Part shown: positions 37,282 to 47,928 of the stretch, in pieces
Layout of the letters: each line of letters opens with the position of its first letter
How positions within the stretch are numbered: position 1 is the first letter of the stretch
The notes under the pieces: generated by a model
What the model was told of the DNA's origin: nothing
Database searches by the model: none
The model's input: only the letters and a program-made list of their open reading frames with translations
Made by a program: the position numbers and the translations under genes
From: Neobacillus muris
Lineage (GTDB): Bacteria; Bacillota; Bacilli; Bacillales; Cytobacillaceae
Direction of reading: 5' to 3'
Length of the DNA stretch: 52,018 bases
NCBI RefSeq assembly: GCF_943193175.1
Contig: NZ_CALPDF010000036.1
Coordinates: 1 to 52,018 of the forward strand

Positions 37282-38019
37282 ATGAACGCAGGAAAAATAA
37301 GGCAAATTTTATTGATAACGGATGGCTGTTCCAATCAAGGCGAGGATCCAATCGCTATGGCCGCTCTTGCCAACGAGCAAGGGATCACAGTGAATGTTAT
37401 AGGCGTAATGGAGCATGACGTCATTGATGAAAAAGGAATGACTGAAATTGAAGGCATTGCCTTGTCAGGAGGCGGAGTCAGCCAGATTGTCTATGCCAAG
37501 CAGCTCTCGCAAACCGTTCAAATGGTGACCCGCAAAGCGATGAATCAAACGATACAAGGAGTGGTCAATCGCGAACTGCAGCAAATTCTCGGCCGTTCGC
37601 AATCAATGGAAGACCTGCCGCCTGAAAAGCGCGGGGAGGTCATGGAAGTGGTCGACGAACTTGGAGAAACTGTCGAATTAGAGGTGCTGATTCTTGTCGA
37701 TACAAGTGCCAGTATGAAGCATAAGCTTCCGACGGTTAAGGAGGCCTTGCTGGACTTATCCCTTAGTTTAAATGCCAGGACCGGGGGAAATCAGTTTTCT
37801 GTTTATGCATTTCCCGGGAAAAGAAATGATGTCGAAAAATTGCTGGACTGGACGCCTAATCTACAATCTTTGACAAGCATCTTTTCAAAACTTACGACAG
37901 GCGGCATTACGCCTACGGGTCCGGCACTCCGGACGGCCCTGTCGTCCTTCAGTGAAAAGAGAAATGTAAGGAGCCTGCTGTCAGATGATGATGAATCATT
38001 CTTTGAAGAGTCGGTATAA
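37282..38019 (+). CDS. yabS: VWA-domain protein YabS
   Basis: A 245-residue von Willebrand A-like protein. The MIDAS-like motif reads VDTSASM (about residue 148) and TTGGITPTGPAL supplies the conserved threonine; the N-terminal half is similarly folded (LLITDGCSNQGEDP). Function is not established; it is always next to the kinase gene yabT. GGAGGGAG before 37282 sets the start, giving MNAGKIRQILLITDG as in homologues. Its last 35 bases overlap yabT. Confidence 0.9.
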   Translation: MNAGKIRQILLITDGCSNQGEDPIAMAALANEQGITVNVIGVMEHDVIDEKGMTEIEGIALSGGGVSQIVYAKQLSQTVQMVTRKAMNQTIQGVVNRELQQILGRSQSMEDLPPEKRGEVMEVVDELGETVELEVLILVDTSASMKHKLPTVKEALLDLSLSLNARTGGNQFSVYAFPGKRNDVEKLLDWTPNLQSLTSIFSKLTTGGITPTGPALRTALSSFSEKRNVRSLLSDDDESFFEESV

Positions 38020-39034
38020 GGTACAGCCTGGTACGGTTATCACGGGGAAATGGCATAACAACCATTATACAATCCTCAAGGAACTTGGATATGGAGCCAA
38101 TGGGGTGGTCTACCTTGTAAAGTACGGCAGCCGTCATGCCGCATTAAAAATGAGTGATAATAGTATGTCGATCACATCGGAGGTAAACGTACTAAAATCC
38201 TTTGCAAAGGTCCAGGGAACTTCCCTTGGGCCTTCTTTGCTTGATATGGACGATTGGCAGACTGGCGGGGATGGGAGCAAGGTTTCCTTCTATGTAATGG
38301 AGTATATCCAAGGACCTGACCTGCTATCCTTCTTGCAGCAAAAAGGAAAATCATGGATGCCAGTCGTGTTTTTGCAGCTGTTAAATGATTTGGCGCAGAT
38401 CCATGAAAACGGCTGGGTGTTCGGCGATTTAAAACCGGAAAATTTAATTGTGACAGGTCCTCCGCCTGCTGTAAGATGCATTGATGTGGGTGGGACAACG
38501 ATTCAGGGGAGAGCGATTAAAGAGTTTACTGAGTTTTATGACCGTGGGTATTGGGGGCTTGGTTCCCGAAAAGCCAAACCCTCCTATGACTTATTTGCCT
38601 GCGCTATGATCATGATTAATACTGCCTATCCCAACCGTTTTGCCAAACAGCAAATCGGCGGGATTGCTCAGCTTAAAGCGGCTGTCAGGCAAAGGCAAGA
38701 GCTTTTGCCCTATGAAAAGGTGATCTTGCGTGCTTTAGAAGGACAATACCTATCAGCAAAGCAAATGAGGGACGACTTGTTACAGATTGTAACGAGACAG
38801 GACCGGGCGGATAGGCCAAAAACGTCAGGTGGAAGCGGAGGAGGCAAAGGCAGTCCGCAATCCCCCCTGAATTCCAGGAAGCAGCAGCAAAAACAGCCCA
38901 GTGCACAAAGCCATCCCTCCAGCAGGAAAGCTTACCGTAAACATAAGAAGAAAAGCAGATGGAAGGAATATCTTATCATCGCGGCCGTCCTGGGCGGGTT
39001 ATACGGGTGGTATATTTTTATGAAAATCCTTTAA
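37985..39034 (+). CDS. yabT: Serine/threonine kinase YabT
   Basis: Membrane-bound Hanks-type kinase expressed in sporulation in B. subtilis; stimulated by DNA and phosphorylates RecA, AbrB and others. Glycine loop LGYGANGVVYLV, lysine in HAALKM, catalytic loop GDLKPENLIV, and IDVGGT in place of DFG. After about residue 270 comes a basic, Gln/Ser-rich linker that may contact DNA, then a C-terminal membrane anchor (YLIIAAVLGGLYGWYIFM). 349 residues. ATG triplets at 37985, 37988 and 37991; AAGGAG (37968-37973) fits any. No extracellular sensor domain. Confidence 0.93.
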   Translation: MMMNHSLKSRYKVQPGTVITGKWHNNHYTILKELGYGANGVVYLVKYGSRHAALKMSDNSMSITSEVNVLKSFAKVQGTSLGPSLLDMDDWQTGGDGSKVSFYVMEYIQGPDLLSFLQQKGKSWMPVVFLQLLNDLAQIHENGWVFGDLKPENLIVTGPPPAVRCIDVGGTTIQGRAIKEFTEFYDRGYWGLGSRKAKPSYDLFACAMIMINTAYPNRFAKQQIGGIAQLKAAVRQRQELLPYEKVILRALEGQYLSAKQMRDDLLQIVTRQDRADRPKTSGGSGGGKGSPQSPLNSRKQQQKQPSAQSHPSSRKAYRKHKKKSRWKEYLIIAAVLGGLYGWYIFMKIL

Positions 39035-39162
39035 AAAAATGAAACCAATCCACCATATAAATCGTATATGTAGAAATCAAAAAAACAAAGGTCCCAGTCG
39101 GCTCATTAAAGAACACAAGCTGTAATGGTGATAGAAAATTTAGTAGAAAGAGTGCATCTTAA

Positions 39163-40551
39163 ATGTTAGAAGCAAAGGTCAAGGCTTTTCTTAGACGCCA
39201 TTTATTTACGCTTGAAAACGGCAAAGTGGCTGTTGGTGTATCAGGAGGGCCGGATTCTTTGGCACTGCTGCATTATCTCGCTAAACAAAGGGAAAAATGG
39301 AACCTCACGATTGTCGCTGCACACGTAGACCATATGTTTCGCGGACAGGAATCGTATGAGGATGCCTTATTTGTCAAAAATTTTTGTGCGGAATATGGGG
39401 TCCCTTTTGAAATGGCCCAAGTAAATGTTCCTCAAATCATGGAGGCTGATGGGAAAAGCGCCGAGACGGCCGCCAGAGAAGTCCGCTATCAATTTTACAA
39501 GCAGGTCATGGAAAAGCACCACTGCTCCTATTTGGCGCTTGGCCATCATGGCGATGACCAAATGGAAACCGTTCTGATGCGTTTGACGAGAGGAAGCTCG
39601 GGAATGGCCAGAGCCGGGATCCCCTTCTCCCGTCCGTTTGCCGGCGGTCTGCTATTCCGCCCGTTTCTGTGTTTAACCAAAACGGAGATCGAAGAGTATT
39701 GCCGGCGGCACTATTTGAAACCAAGAATAGACCCGAGCAATTTGGAAAGTGTGTATACAAGGAATCGATTCCGCCATCAGGCTATTCCTTTTTTAAAAAA
39801 AGAAAACCCGCATGTGCACGAGCATTTCCAACGGTTTAGTGAAGAGCTGCAGGCTGATGAAAAATATCTTCAGGAATTAACTGTCCAACAAATGAATACA
39901 GTAATGAAAAACAGGGACGAACAGCAAATTGCCATTGACATAGAGAGTTTTTCTACAATGCCTTTGCCTTTACAAAGACGAGGGATTCAACTAATATTAA
40001 ACTATCTTTACAAAGAATCTGCAGGTGATCTTTCTGCTGTACATATCGATGATGTATTTTACTTAATCCGGCATGGCGGACCATCTGGCAGACTGGATTT
40101 TCCTAAGGGGTTAAGAGTGACTCGTTCTTATAACGAGTTAAACTTCCAATTTTTAACTCAAGGATCCGAGGAATACTATTTTGAAATAGCTGGACCTGGT
40201 TCAGTTGCTTTGCCAAATGGATTTAGTATTACGATCACAATGGGAACCCAAGTGCGTCCCGGCATACACACCAATACAGCGCTGTTTGATGCAGACCACG
40301 TAAAATGGCCTCTCATCGTTCGTACCCGAAAAAAAGGGGACCGAATGACGTTAAAAGGAATGAAAGGGTCAAAAAAGTTAAAAGATATCTTTATTGACCA
40401 AAAGGTTCCGCTGCATGACCGAGATACTTGGCCTGTCATTACTGACAGAGATGGCTGCATTCTTTGGCTTCCAGGCTTGAAAAAGTCTTCATATGAAGGT
40501 GTAGAAACAACTTCACAACCATATATACATCTCACTTATGAGAAGGAATGA
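39163..40551 (+). CDS. tilS: tRNA(Ile)-lysidine synthetase
   Basis: Converts the wobble cytidine of tRNA-Ile(CAU) to lysidine. PP-loop ATPase motif SGGPDS (residues 27-32); [20 protein letters not shown] and the [17 protein letters not shown] block are diagnostic; a C-terminal TilS domain follows ([16 protein letters not shown]). 462 residues. The start ATG has only a weak AAGAG site. Upstream of hprT and ftsH in the usual order; in B. subtilis TilS and HprT also activate ftsH expression. Confidence 0.95.
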   Translation: MLEAKVKAFLRRHLFTLENGKVAVGVSGGPDSLALLHYLAKQREKWNLTIVAAHVDHMFRGQESYEDALFVKNFCAEYGVPFEMAQVNVPQIMEADGKSAETAAREVRYQFYKQVMEKHHCSYLALGHHGDDQMETVLMRLTRGSSGMARAGIPFSRPFAGGLLFRPFLCLTKTEIEEYCRRHYLKPRIDPSNLESVYTRNRFRHQAIPFLKKENPHVHEHFQRFSEELQADEKYLQELTVQQMNTVMKNRDEQQIAIDIESFSTMPLPLQRRGIQLILNYLYKESAGDLSAVHIDDVFYLIRHGGPSGRLDFPKGLRVTRSYNELNFQFLTQGSEEYYFEIAGPGSVALPNGFSITITMGTQVRPGIHTNTALFDADHVKWPLIVRTRKKGDRMTLKGMKGSKKLKDIFIDQKVPLHDRDTWPVITDRDGCILWLPGLKKSSYEGVETTSQPYIHLTYEKE

Positions 40552-40570
40552 ACTTCTAGGGGGACATTTG

Positions 40571-41119
40571 ATGATGAACCAGGATATTGAAAAAGTTTTA
40601 GTTTCAGAAGAAGAAATTCAACAAAAAATAAAGGAGTTGGCCGCTCAATTAACGGAAGAATATAATGACCGCTTCCCGCTTGCCATTGGTGTTCTTAAAG
40701 GGGCAATGCCCTTCATGGCAGATTTATTAAAACGGGTGGACTGCTATCTGGAAATGGACTTTATGGATGTCTCCAGCTACGGAAACGCTATGGTTTCCTC
40801 AGGAGAGGTGAAAATCCTAAAGGACTTAGATACCTCAGTAGAGGGAAGGGACATTTTAATTATTGAAGACATCATCGACAGTGGTTTAACCTTAAGCTAT
40901 TTAGTGGATTTATTCCGTTACAGAAAAGCAAAATCAATAAAAATTGTCACCTTATTGGATAAACCTACCGGAAGGAAAAGCAATATCAAAGCTGATTATG
41001 TCGGTTTTATCGTCCCGGATGAGTTTGTGGTGGGCTATGGGCTGGATTATATGGAAAAGTATCGGAACCTTCCATATATTGGAGTTCTGAAACCGGAAGT
41101 ATATAGCGATAATATTTAA
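40571..41119 (+). CDS. hprT: Hypoxanthine-guanine phosphoribosyltransferase
   Basis: Salvages hypoxanthine and guanine with PRPP from Prs (encoded in this window). The PRPP loop is [27 protein letters not shown] and [13 protein letters not shown] are conserved. 182 residues. AGGGGGA precedes the ATG pair at 40571/40574; the frame is open to 40538 inside tilS without a site. The 19-base gap to tilS suggests one transcript. Confidence 0.96.
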   Translation: MMNQDIEKVLVSEEEIQQKIKELAAQLTEEYNDRFPLAIGVLKGAMPFMADLLKRVDCYLEMDFMDVSSYGNAMVSSGEVKILKDLDTSVEGRDILIIEDIIDSGLTLSYLVDLFRYRKAKSIKIVTLLDKPTGRKSNIKADYVGFIVPDEFVVGYGLDYMEKYRNLPYIGVLKPEVYSDNI

Positions 41120-41182
41120 GCAATACCAATAGATAAGGGATCTTTAAACAGTTTTGAGTGTTCAAAGGGCAAGAGCAATTCC

Positions 41183-41212
41183 TTGAATTAACAAGATTTT
41201 CTATGATACTAT
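41183..41212 (+). promoter_or_regulatory. Candidate sigma-A promoter of ftsH
   Basis: TTGAAT (41183-41188), 18 bases, TACTAT (41207-41212), about 35 bases before ftsH. Confidence 0.45.
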
Positions 41213-41247
41213 TTAGTATAGTTTGTTTAAGTGGGAGGAGGTAAGAG

Positions 41248-43203
41248 ATGAATCGGATCTTCCGTAATACCATCTTTTATTTATTGATATTTTTAGTCAT
41301 TATTGGTGTTGTAAGTTTCTTTAACGGAAGTAATGAGCCTACTGATCATATTAAATATGACGAGTTCATTACTCATTTGGAAAATAATGAAGTCGCTTCA
41401 TTCTCAATGCAGCCGGAACGCGGTGTTTATGAAGTCCGCGGCCAGCTTGATAATGATGTAGATAATGGTAAAAAGTTCATCACGTATATCCCAAGCAGTG
41501 AACAAATCATTGATCGTATTAACCAATCGGATTCAAAGGTGGAAGTGATGCCCGCTAAGGAAACAAGCGGCTGGGTAACATTCTTTACTTCCATTATTCC
41601 GTTTGTGATTATCTTTATATTGTTTTTCTTCCTCATGAACCAAGCCCAGGGCGGCGGCAGCCGAGTCATGAACTTCGGCAAATCTAAGGCAAAGCTCTAT
41701 AACGACGATAAGAAAAAGGTTCGTTTTAAAGATGTAGCCGGTGCCGACGAAGAAAAAGCTGAATTAGTTGAGGTTGTTGAATTCCTGAAAGACCCGCGCA
41801 AGTTCTCTGAATTAGGGGCGCGGATTCCTAAAGGCGTCTTGTTGGTGGGACCTCCTGGGACAGGTAAAACCTTGCTTGCCCGTGCGGTAGCCGGTGAGGC
41901 AGGCGTGCCGTTCTTCTCAATCAGCGGTTCCGATTTCGTGGAAATGTTTGTCGGAGTTGGTGCATCCCGCGTTCGTGATTTATTTGAAAATGCCAAGAAA
42001 AATGCTCCATGTATTATCTTTATAGATGAAATTGATGCCGTAGGACGTCAGCGCGGTGCCGGTTTGGGCGGCGGCCACGATGAACGTGAGCAGACATTGA
42101 ACCAATTGTTAGTTGAAATGGATGGATTCGGCGCCAATGAAGGAATCATTATTATCGCCGCTACTAACCGTCCGGATATTTTGGACCCAGCGTTACTGCG
42201 TCCAGGACGTTTTGACCGCCAGATTACTGTCGACCGTCCAGATGTCAATGGCCGTGAGGCGGTATTGCGGGTACATGCACGCAATAAACCGCTTGATGAA
42301 TCTGTCAATTTAAAGAACATTGCAATGCGTACACCAGGATTCTCCGGTGCAGACCTGGAAAACCTGTTAAATGAAGCTGCGCTAGTGGCTGCAAGACAAA
42401 ATAAAAAGAAAATTGATATGGTCGATATCGATGAAGCGACCGACCGTGTTATTGCCGGACCTGCTAAGAAGAGCCGTGTTATATCTCAAAAAGAACGGAA
42501 TATTGTCGCTTTCCATGAAGGCGGCCACACTGTTATCGGATTAGTGCTGGATGAGGCTGATATGGTCCATAAGGTGACAATTGTCCCTCGCGGCCAGGCT
42601 GGCGGATATGCCGTTATGCTGCCAAGAGAAGATCGATATTTTATGACTAAGCAAGAATTACTGGATAAAATTGTTGGCCTATTAGGCGGCCGTGTGGCAG
42701 AAGAAATTGTGTTTGGCGAGGTAAGTACCGGTGCCCATAATGACTTCCAGCGTGCGACCGGCATTGCCCGAAGAATGGTTACGGAGTTTGGGATGAGTGA
42801 TAAGCTTGGTCCTCTCCAATTTGGCCAAAATCAAGGCGGTCAGGTATTTTTAGGGCGTGACCTTCATAATGAGCAGAACTACTCAGATGCCATTGCATAT
42901 GAAATTGACCTGGAAATCCAGCGGATCATTAAAGAGTCATATGAAAGATGTAGGCAGATTCTTACTGAAAACCGTGATAAGCTTGACCTGATTGCTAAGA
43001 CCCTTCTGGAAGTCGAAACACTGAATGCAGAACAGATTCATTATCTTGTTGAGAATGGCCGCCTGCCAGAAAATCCTGCTGAGCTTGAAACGGTTAAATT
43101 GGACAGCAAGAATGATGAAGATGTCAAAGTAACCATTAAGAAGAAGGATGAAGAGGAAAAGTCGATCTTGGATCTTCCTCCTGAAGATATCGATTATAAA
43201 TAG
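41248..43203 (+). CDS. ftsH: ATP-dependent membrane zinc protease FtsH
   Basis: Degrades damaged membrane proteins and regulators such as Spo0E. Two membrane segments (about 6-24 and 112-132) flank an external domain. The AAA domain has Walker A GPPGTGKT (201-208), Walker [12 protein letters not shown] and the second region of homology [18 protein letters not shown]. The zinc site is HEGGH (423-427). The acidic C-terminal tail is poorly conserved in general. 651 residues. ATG 41248 follows GGGAGGAGG. Confidence 0.97.
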   Translation: MNRIFRNTIFYLLIFLVIIGVVSFFNGSNEPTDHIKYDEFITHLENNEVASFSMQPERGVYEVRGQLDNDVDNGKKFITYIPSSEQIIDRINQSDSKVEVMPAKETSGWVTFFTSIIPFVIIFILFFFLMNQAQGGGSRVMNFGKSKAKLYNDDKKKVRFKDVAGADEEKAELVEVVEFLKDPRKFSELGARIPKGVLLVGPPGTGKTLLARAVAGEAGVPFFSISGSDFVEMFVGVGASRVRDLFENAKKNAPCIIFIDEIDAVGRQRGAGLGGGHDEREQTLNQLLVEMDGFGANEGIIIIAATNRPDILDPALLRPGRFDRQITVDRPDVNGREAVLRVHARNKPLDESVNLKNIAMRTPGFSGADLENLLNEAALVAARQNKKKIDMVDIDEATDRVIAGPAKKSRVISQKERNIVAFHEGGHTVIGLVLDEADMVHKVTIVPRGQAGGYAVMLPREDRYFMTKQELLDKIVGLLGGRVAEEIVFGEVSTGAHNDFQRATGIARRMVTEFGMSDKLGPLQFGQNQGGQVFLGRDLHNEQNYSDAIAYEIDLEIQRIIKESYERCRQILTENRDKLDLIAKTLLEVETLNAEQIHYLVENGRLPENPAELETVKLDSKNDEDVKVTIKKKDEEEKSILDLPPEDIDYK

Positions 43204-43234
43204 AGTGCTTCTTATGAAGCACTCTTTTTTTTTC
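43202..43234 (+). terminator. ftsH terminator
   Basis: AGAGTGCTTC / GAAGCACTCT perfect 10-base stem, loop TTAT, then T9. Confidence 0.92.
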
Positions 43235-43302
43235 TTCCTTATCTAATTATGGTATTATGTTGCCATGTGACGAAGAATATTTCGAAAAAGTGAGTGATAG
43301 AT

Positions 43303-44100
43303 GTGATTTTCGTAATTGATGTAGGGAATACCAATATTGTTCTTGGGGTATATGATGGTGACCAATTGAAATATCATTGGCGGGTGGAAACGAACCGCCA
43401 CCGGACAGAAGATGAATTTGGCATGAATGTCAAAGCTTTATTTGATTATTCAGGGTTAAGCTTTTCAGATATTAAAGGCATTATTATCTCATCGGTCGTT
43501 CCGCCAATCATGTTTGCGCTGGAACGGATGTGCCAAAAATATTTTCACATTAAACCATTAGTTGTCGGCCCGGGAATCAAAACAGGGTTAAACATAAAAT
43601 ATGATAATCCAAAAGAGGTAGGGGCAGACCGGATCGTGAATGCGGTTGCAGCCATTCAAGAATATGGAAGTCCGCTGATTATTGTCGATTTTGGGACGGC
43701 AACTACCTATTGCTATATCAATGAAGAACGCCAATACATGGGAGGCGCAATTGCGCCAGGAATCGGCATCTCGACGGAAGCATTATACTCGAGAGCAGCT
43801 AAACTGCCAAGGATTGAAATCGCACGCCCTGAAGGGGTGATTGGCAAAAACACGGTATCAGCCATGCAGTCGGGAATTGTGTATGGCTATGTTGGGCAGG
43901 TTGAAGGAATTGTAAAACGAATGGTTGGCCAAAGCAAAAAGACACCGACTGTGATTGCAACGGGCGGACTATCGAAGTTAATCGCCCAGGAATCCACCGT
44001 TATTGATATTGTTGACCCATTTTTAACATTAAAAGGATTGCGGCTTATCTATGCCCGGAACTTGGATACGATAAAGAATAGCAGCGAGAAAGGGGTATAA
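43303..44100 (+). CDS. coaX: Type III pantothenate kinase
   Basis: First step of coenzyme A synthesis from pantothenate; the CoaX class is not feedback-inhibited by CoA. ASKHA-fold motifs: [15 protein letters not shown] at the N terminus, [21 protein letters not shown] and [11 protein letters not shown]. 265 residues. GTG 43303 is the likely start; a GTG at 43294 in the same frame is an alternative, both near AGTGAGTGA. hslO starts two bases after its stop codon. Confidence 0.94.
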   Translation: MIFVIDVGNTNIVLGVYDGDQLKYHWRVETNRHRTEDEFGMNVKALFDYSGLSFSDIKGIIISSVVPPIMFALERMCQKYFHIKPLVVGPGIKTGLNIKYDNPKEVGADRIVNAVAAIQEYGSPLIIVDFGTATTYCYINEERQYMGGAIAPGIGISTEALYSRAAKLPRIEIARPEGVIGKNTVSAMQSGIVYGYVGQVEGIVKRMVGQSKKTPTVIATGGLSKLIAQESTVIDIVDPFLTLKGLRLIYARNLDTIKNSSEKGV

Positions 44101-44102
44101 GG

Positions 44103-44981
44103 ATGAAAGATTATTTAGTAAAGGCACTTGCGTTTGATGGAAGGATCAGGGCATATGCCGCTTGTACAACAGAGACGGTAAGTGAGGCGCAGCGGCGTCA
44201 CCAGACATGGCGGACTGCATCTGCAGCACTTGGCCGCGCGATGACAGCCGGTGTGATGATGGGGGCGATGCTGAAGGGGGAGGACAAGCTAACCATCAAA
44301 ATCAATGGCGGAGGACCGATTGGGGCGATTATTGTCGACAGTAATGCCAAAGGTGAGGTCCGCGGGTATGTGGGCAATCCGCAAGTTGATTTTGAACATA
44401 ATGAACACGGCAAGCTCGATGTCCGCCGCGCGGTGGGAACGGATGGCTTATTGGCGGTTGTCAAGGATATCGGGCTCCGTGATTTCTTCTCTGGACAAGT
44501 GCCGCTTGTGTCAGGGGAATTAGGAGAGGATTTCACCTATTACTTTGCGGTATCTGAGCAAACACCATCATCTGTCGGTGTCGGAGTCCTTGTCAATCCA
44601 GATGATACCATTTTAGCGGCCGGAGGATTTATTTTGCAGATCATGCCGGGGACAGACGATGAAGTCATAAGCAAATTGGAAGAACGATTAAAAACCATCC
44701 CCCCTGTTTCGAAATTAATAGAGCAAGGATTATCCCCGGAACAACTATTAGAAAGATTATTTGAGAAAGAAAACGTAAAAATCATGGAAACCATGCCGAT
44801 TCATTTCCAATGCACTTGTTCAAAGGAACGGTTTGCTGATGCCATCATCGGACTAGGGGCAAATGAAATTACAGCTATGATTGAAGAGGACGGACAGGCT
44901 GAAGCTCACTGCCACTTCTGCAATGAAAAATACCTGTTTACTAAAGAGGAATTAGAAAAACTTAAGCAAGAGGCAAAATAA
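44103..44981 (+). CDS. hslO: Redox-regulated chaperone Hsp33
   Basis: Holdase chaperone switched on by oxidation. The four redox-active zinc-binding cysteines are in CTCSKERF (CxC) and CHFCNEKY (CxxC) near the C terminus; the N-terminal domain has [18 protein letters not shown] and GYVGNPQVD. 292 residues, family length. ATG 44103 follows AAAGGGG. Middle gene of coaX-hslO-yacD. Confidence 0.95.
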   Translation: MKDYLVKALAFDGRIRAYAACTTETVSEAQRRHQTWRTASAALGRAMTAGVMMGAMLKGEDKLTIKINGGGPIGAIIVDSNAKGEVRGYVGNPQVDFEHNEHGKLDVRRAVGTDGLLAVVKDIGLRDFFSGQVPLVSGELGEDFTYYFAVSEQTPSSVGVGVLVNPDDTILAAGGFILQIMPGTDDEVISKLEERLKTIPPVSKLIEQGLSPEQLLERLFEKENVKIMETMPIHFQCTCSKERFADAIIGLGANEITAMIEEDGQAEAHCHFCNEKYLFTKEELEKLKQEAK

Positions 44982-45005
44982 CCTTTTTTGGCGGAGGAGA
45001 AAGAT

Positions 45006-45902
45006 TTGGGGAAGAAGCAGCTTTGGATGGTAATTGCCGGGCTAATCATGCTCAATTGTTTGACCGTAGCCTTTTTTCTTTCAAAAGAGACAGATGCCGA
45101 TGGCGCTGCAAGCAGCGAGACGGTTGCAAGTGTAGGAAACGAGGAAATTACAAGGCAGGATTGGCTTCATGAGCTTGAAACCAGATATGGAAAAGATGTA
45201 TTAAAGGATATGGTGGACCAGAAGGTGGTTCAAGAATTGGCAGCCAAGTATCATATAAAGGTGGCAGACTCGGAAGTTGACAGGGAATACCGTCTGCTTC
45301 AGGCCACCAATCATTCTTTTGACCAAAAAAACTATCCTTCTGAGAAAAAGTGGAAGGAACAGGTCAAAAATAGCCTGCTCCTAGAAGAAATTTTAACCAA
45401 AGATGCCATTGTTTCAGATAAAGAGATTAAAAATTACTATGACAAAAATAAAGATTTATATAACGTGCCGGAAGCCTACCATCTAGCACATATAGTGGTA
45501 AAGACAAAGCAAGAGGCAGAAAAGACCTTAAAGGAATTAAAACAGGGGTCAAGCTTCTCCGCGTTGGCCATGGAGCGTTCGATAGATGAGTTTTCAGCGA
45601 ATGAAGGCGGGGATATAGGTTATATTACAAGAGAGGATGAACTTTATCCTGCCAATTATATAGAGACTGCAAAAAAACTCAAGAAAGGCACTTACGGCGG
45701 CCCGATCAAAACCGGCCAGGGTTATGCCATTGTGAAACTGGAAGGGAAATTCAAAGGCAAGTCGTATTCGTTTAAAGAGGTAAAAAACCAAATCCGCCGG
45801 CAAATTGCACTGGAACAAATGAACACCCCGGCGTCAGCGGAACCGCTTTGGGATGCCGCCAAGGTGGATTGGTTTTATGGCAGTGCAAAAGAAGCACAAT
45901 AA
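45006..45902 (+). CDS. yacD: PrsA-like parvulin peptidyl-prolyl isomerase YacD
   Basis: A 298-residue SurA/PrsA-type protein: short cytoplasmic start, a membrane or signal segment (about 8-27, VIAGLIMLNCLTVAFFL), an N-terminal chaperone domain and a parvulin domain (about 150-245: AYHLAHIVVKTKQEAEKTLK, GGDIGYITR). Acts outside the membrane; the client is unknown. A cysteine lies in the hydrophobic segment, so lipoprotein anchoring is possible but the lipobox is weak. TTG 45006 lies six bases after GGAGGAG (44993-44999); TTG 44988 lies upstream of that site. Confidence 0.88.
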   Translation: MGKKQLWMVIAGLIMLNCLTVAFFLSKETDADGAASSETVASVGNEEITRQDWLHELETRYGKDVLKDMVDQKVVQELAAKYHIKVADSEVDREYRLLQATNHSFDQKNYPSEKKWKEQVKNSLLLEEILTKDAIVSDKEIKNYYDKNKDLYNVPEAYHLAHIVVKTKQEAEKTLKELKQGSSFSALAMERSIDEFSANEGGDIGYITREDELYPANYIETAKKLKKGTYGGPIKTGQGYAIVKLEGKFKGKSYSFKEVKNQIRRQIALEQMNTPASAEPLWDAAKVDWFYGSAKEAQ

Positions 45903-45933
45903 ACACAGGATTTATTTCTGTGTTTTATTTTTG
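45902..45933 (+). terminator. coaX-hslO-yacD terminator
   Basis: AAACACAG (45902-45909) / CTGTGTTT (45919-45926), perfect 8-base stem, then TATTTTT. Confidence 0.82.
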
Positions 45934-45973
45934 AAAATATTTCAAATTATTTAGGAAATCTGGTGCAAATGGA

Positions 45974-46003
45974 TTGACAATACAAGGTTTAAACTGTTAA
46001 ATT
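45974..46003 (+). promoter_or_regulatory. Sigma-A promoter of cysK
   Basis: TTGACA (45974-45979), 18 bases, TAAATT (45998-46003). cysK is CymR-controlled in B. subtilis; the AT-rich leader with CCAATAAAAATACTCGGAAT resembles a CymR site, but weakly. Confidence 0.6.
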
Positions 46004-46045
46004 TTATATAAATCCAATAAAAATACTCGGAATAGAGGTGCCATT

Positions 46046-46975
46046 ATGGTTCGTGTAGCAAATTCAGTTACCGAATTAATCGGTCAAACACCAATTGTGA
46101 AGTTAAACAGAATAGTAGATGAGAACAGTGCAGAAGTCTATTTAAAGCTGGAGTATTTTAACCCTGGCAGCAGTGTAAAAGACAGAATTGCCTTGGCTAT
46201 GATTGAAGCGGCTGAAGAAAAAGGTTTAATCAAGCCAGGCGAGAGCACCATCATCGAGCCGACCAGCGGCAACACTGGAATCGGCCTTGCAATGGTAGCA
46301 TCGGCAAAAGGATACAAAGCCATTCTTGTTATGCCGGAGACTATGAGCTTAGAAAGAAGAAACCTTCTTCGCGCCTATGGTGCAGAGCTTGTTCTAACGC
46401 CTGGTCCAGAAGGAATGAAGGGAGCTATTGCAAAGGCGGAAAGCCTAGCTGCGGAACATGGCTACTTCATGCCGCAGCAATTTAATAACGAAGCAAACCC
46501 AGAAGTTCACCGCAGAACGACCGGTAAAGAAATTGTCGAGCAAATGGATCAATTAGATGCATTTATTGCTGGAATCGGTACTGGCGGAACGATCACTGGT
46601 GCAGGTGAGGTTCTTCGCGAGAAGTTTCCAGAAATTAAAATTTATGCAGTTGAACCAACGGATTCCCCAGTTTTATCTGGAGGAAAACCAGGTCCACATA
46701 AAATTCAAGGTATTGGTGCTGGATTCGTTCCTGAAGTTCTTAATACGGAAGTTTACAGTGAAATTGTTAAAGTTGGTGGAGAGGAAGCATTTGCAGCAGC
46801 GCGCCGTGCAGCAAGAGAAGAAGGAATTCTTGGCGGTATTTCTTCGGGTGCTGCCATTCATGCAGCGCTCGAAGTGGCTAAAAAGCTTGGAAAAGGCAAA
46901 AAAGTTCTCGCCATTGTTCCTGATAACGGCGAACGTTACTTAAGTACTCCACTTTATCAATATGATGCTGAATAA
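46046..46975 (+). CDS. cysK: O-acetylserine sulfhydrylase (cysteine synthase)
   Basis: Makes cysteine from O-acetylserine and sulfide with PLP; in B. subtilis it also acts as CymR co-repressor. The PLP lysine is K45 in [12 protein letters not shown], the substrate loop is [13 protein letters not shown], and the phosphate loop is [20 protein letters not shown] near the C terminus is typical. 309 residues. ATG 46046 follows ATAGAGGTG. In B. subtilis pabB-pabA-pabC follow; here a terminator and folP follow. Confidence 0.97.
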   Translation: MVRVANSVTELIGQTPIVKLNRIVDENSAEVYLKLEYFNPGSSVKDRIALAMIEAAEEKGLIKPGESTIIEPTSGNTGIGLAMVASAKGYKAILVMPETMSLERRNLLRAYGAELVLTPGPEGMKGAIAKAESLAAEHGYFMPQQFNNEANPEVHRRTTGKEIVEQMDQLDAFIAGIGTGGTITGAGEVLREKFPEIKIYAVEPTDSPVLSGGKPGPHKIQGIGAGFVPEVLNTEVYSEIVKVGGEEAFAAARRAAREEGILGGISSGAAIHAALEVAKKLGKGKKVLAIVPDNGERYLSTPLYQYDAE

Positions 46976-46979
46976 TCAC

Positions 46980-47012
46980 AAAAAGGTCTTGGCTGCTGTC
47001 AGGGCCTTTTTT
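46980..47012 (+). terminator. cysK terminator
   Basis: AAAAAGGTC / GGCCTTTTTT stem (one G-U pair), with an inner TGGC/GTCA pairing. Confidence 0.75.
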
Positions 47013-47085
47013 ATGCAGAAATTATGAAAACAAACAGGTTTTCCTGTATGATAAAAGAGATGAACTTTGCATAGGGGGGGAACCA

Positions 47086-47928
47086 ATGAAACAGGATCTA
47101 GGACAAATTCAATGCGGCCCATATGCTCTCAATTATTCAAAGAAAACGATAATAATGGGTATTTTAAACGTCACACCGGATTCTTTTTCCGATGGGGGAA
47201 AATATAATCAAATGGATAAAGCCATCGAACGCGCGAAGCAAATGGCAGCGGATGGAGCTGATATCATTGATATTGGCGGGGAATCGACACGGCCGGGCCA
47301 TACTAGAATCTCTGATGAAGAGGAAATCGAGCGGATTGTCCCGGTCATCGAGGCGTTGGCCGAGCATGTTCAAGTGCCTTTATCTGTTGATACATATAAG
47401 TCGGAAGTGGCTATACAGGCCATTAAGGCAGGTGCTCATATCATAAATGATATTTGGGGTGCGAAGGCGGATGACAAAATGGCTTTAGCTGCAGCCGAAC
47501 TTGGGGTTCCAATCATCCTAATGCATAATAGACGTGAAGCGCATTACCATCATTTTGTCAGGGATGTTTTGAACGACATTTACGAGAGCATTGCTTTGGC
47601 AAAAAAAGCCGGGATTAAGGATGAGAATATCATTTTGGACCCGGGCATTGGCTTTGCTAAAAACTATCAGGAAAACCTGCTCATGATGCAGAATTTGGAC
47701 AAGCTGGCCATGCTTGGCTATCCGGTATTGCTGGCGGCTTCCCGGAAAAGAATGATTGGCGAAGCATTAGGCCTTCCGGTAAATGAAAGACTAGAGGGTA
47801 CCGGTGCTACGGTCTGTTATGGGATTCAAAAAGGCTGCCAAATGGTACGCGTCCATGATGTTAAGGAAATCAGCCGTATGGCGAGGATGATGGATGCTTT
47901 AATGGGGAAAGGTGAACAAAGTGGATAA
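47086..47928 (+). CDS. folP: Dihydropteroate synthase
   Basis: Joins p-aminobenzoate to the pterin in folate synthesis; the sulfonamide target (sul in B. subtilis). Signatures are GILNVTPDSFSDGGKY, DIIDIGGESTRPGH, PLSVDTYKSEVA and the GIGFAKNYQEN loop. 280 residues. ATG 47086 follows a run of seven G (ATAGGGGGGG). First gene of folP-folB-folK-yazB-dusB; a -10-like TATGAT at 47047-47052 lies before it. It overlaps folB by eight bases. Confidence 0.95.
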   Translation: MKQDLGQIQCGPYALNYSKKTIIMGILNVTPDSFSDGGKYNQMDKAIERAKQMAADGADIIDIGGESTRPGHTRISDEEEIERIVPVIEALAEHVQVPLSVDTYKSEVAIQAIKAGAHIINDIWGAKADDKMALAAAELGVPIILMHNRREAHYHHFVRDVLNDIYESIALAKKAGIKDENIILDPGIGFAKNYQENLLMMQNLDKLAMLGYPVLLAASRKRMIGEALGLPVNERLEGTGATVCYGIQKGCQMVRVHDVKEISRMARMMDALMGKGEQSG

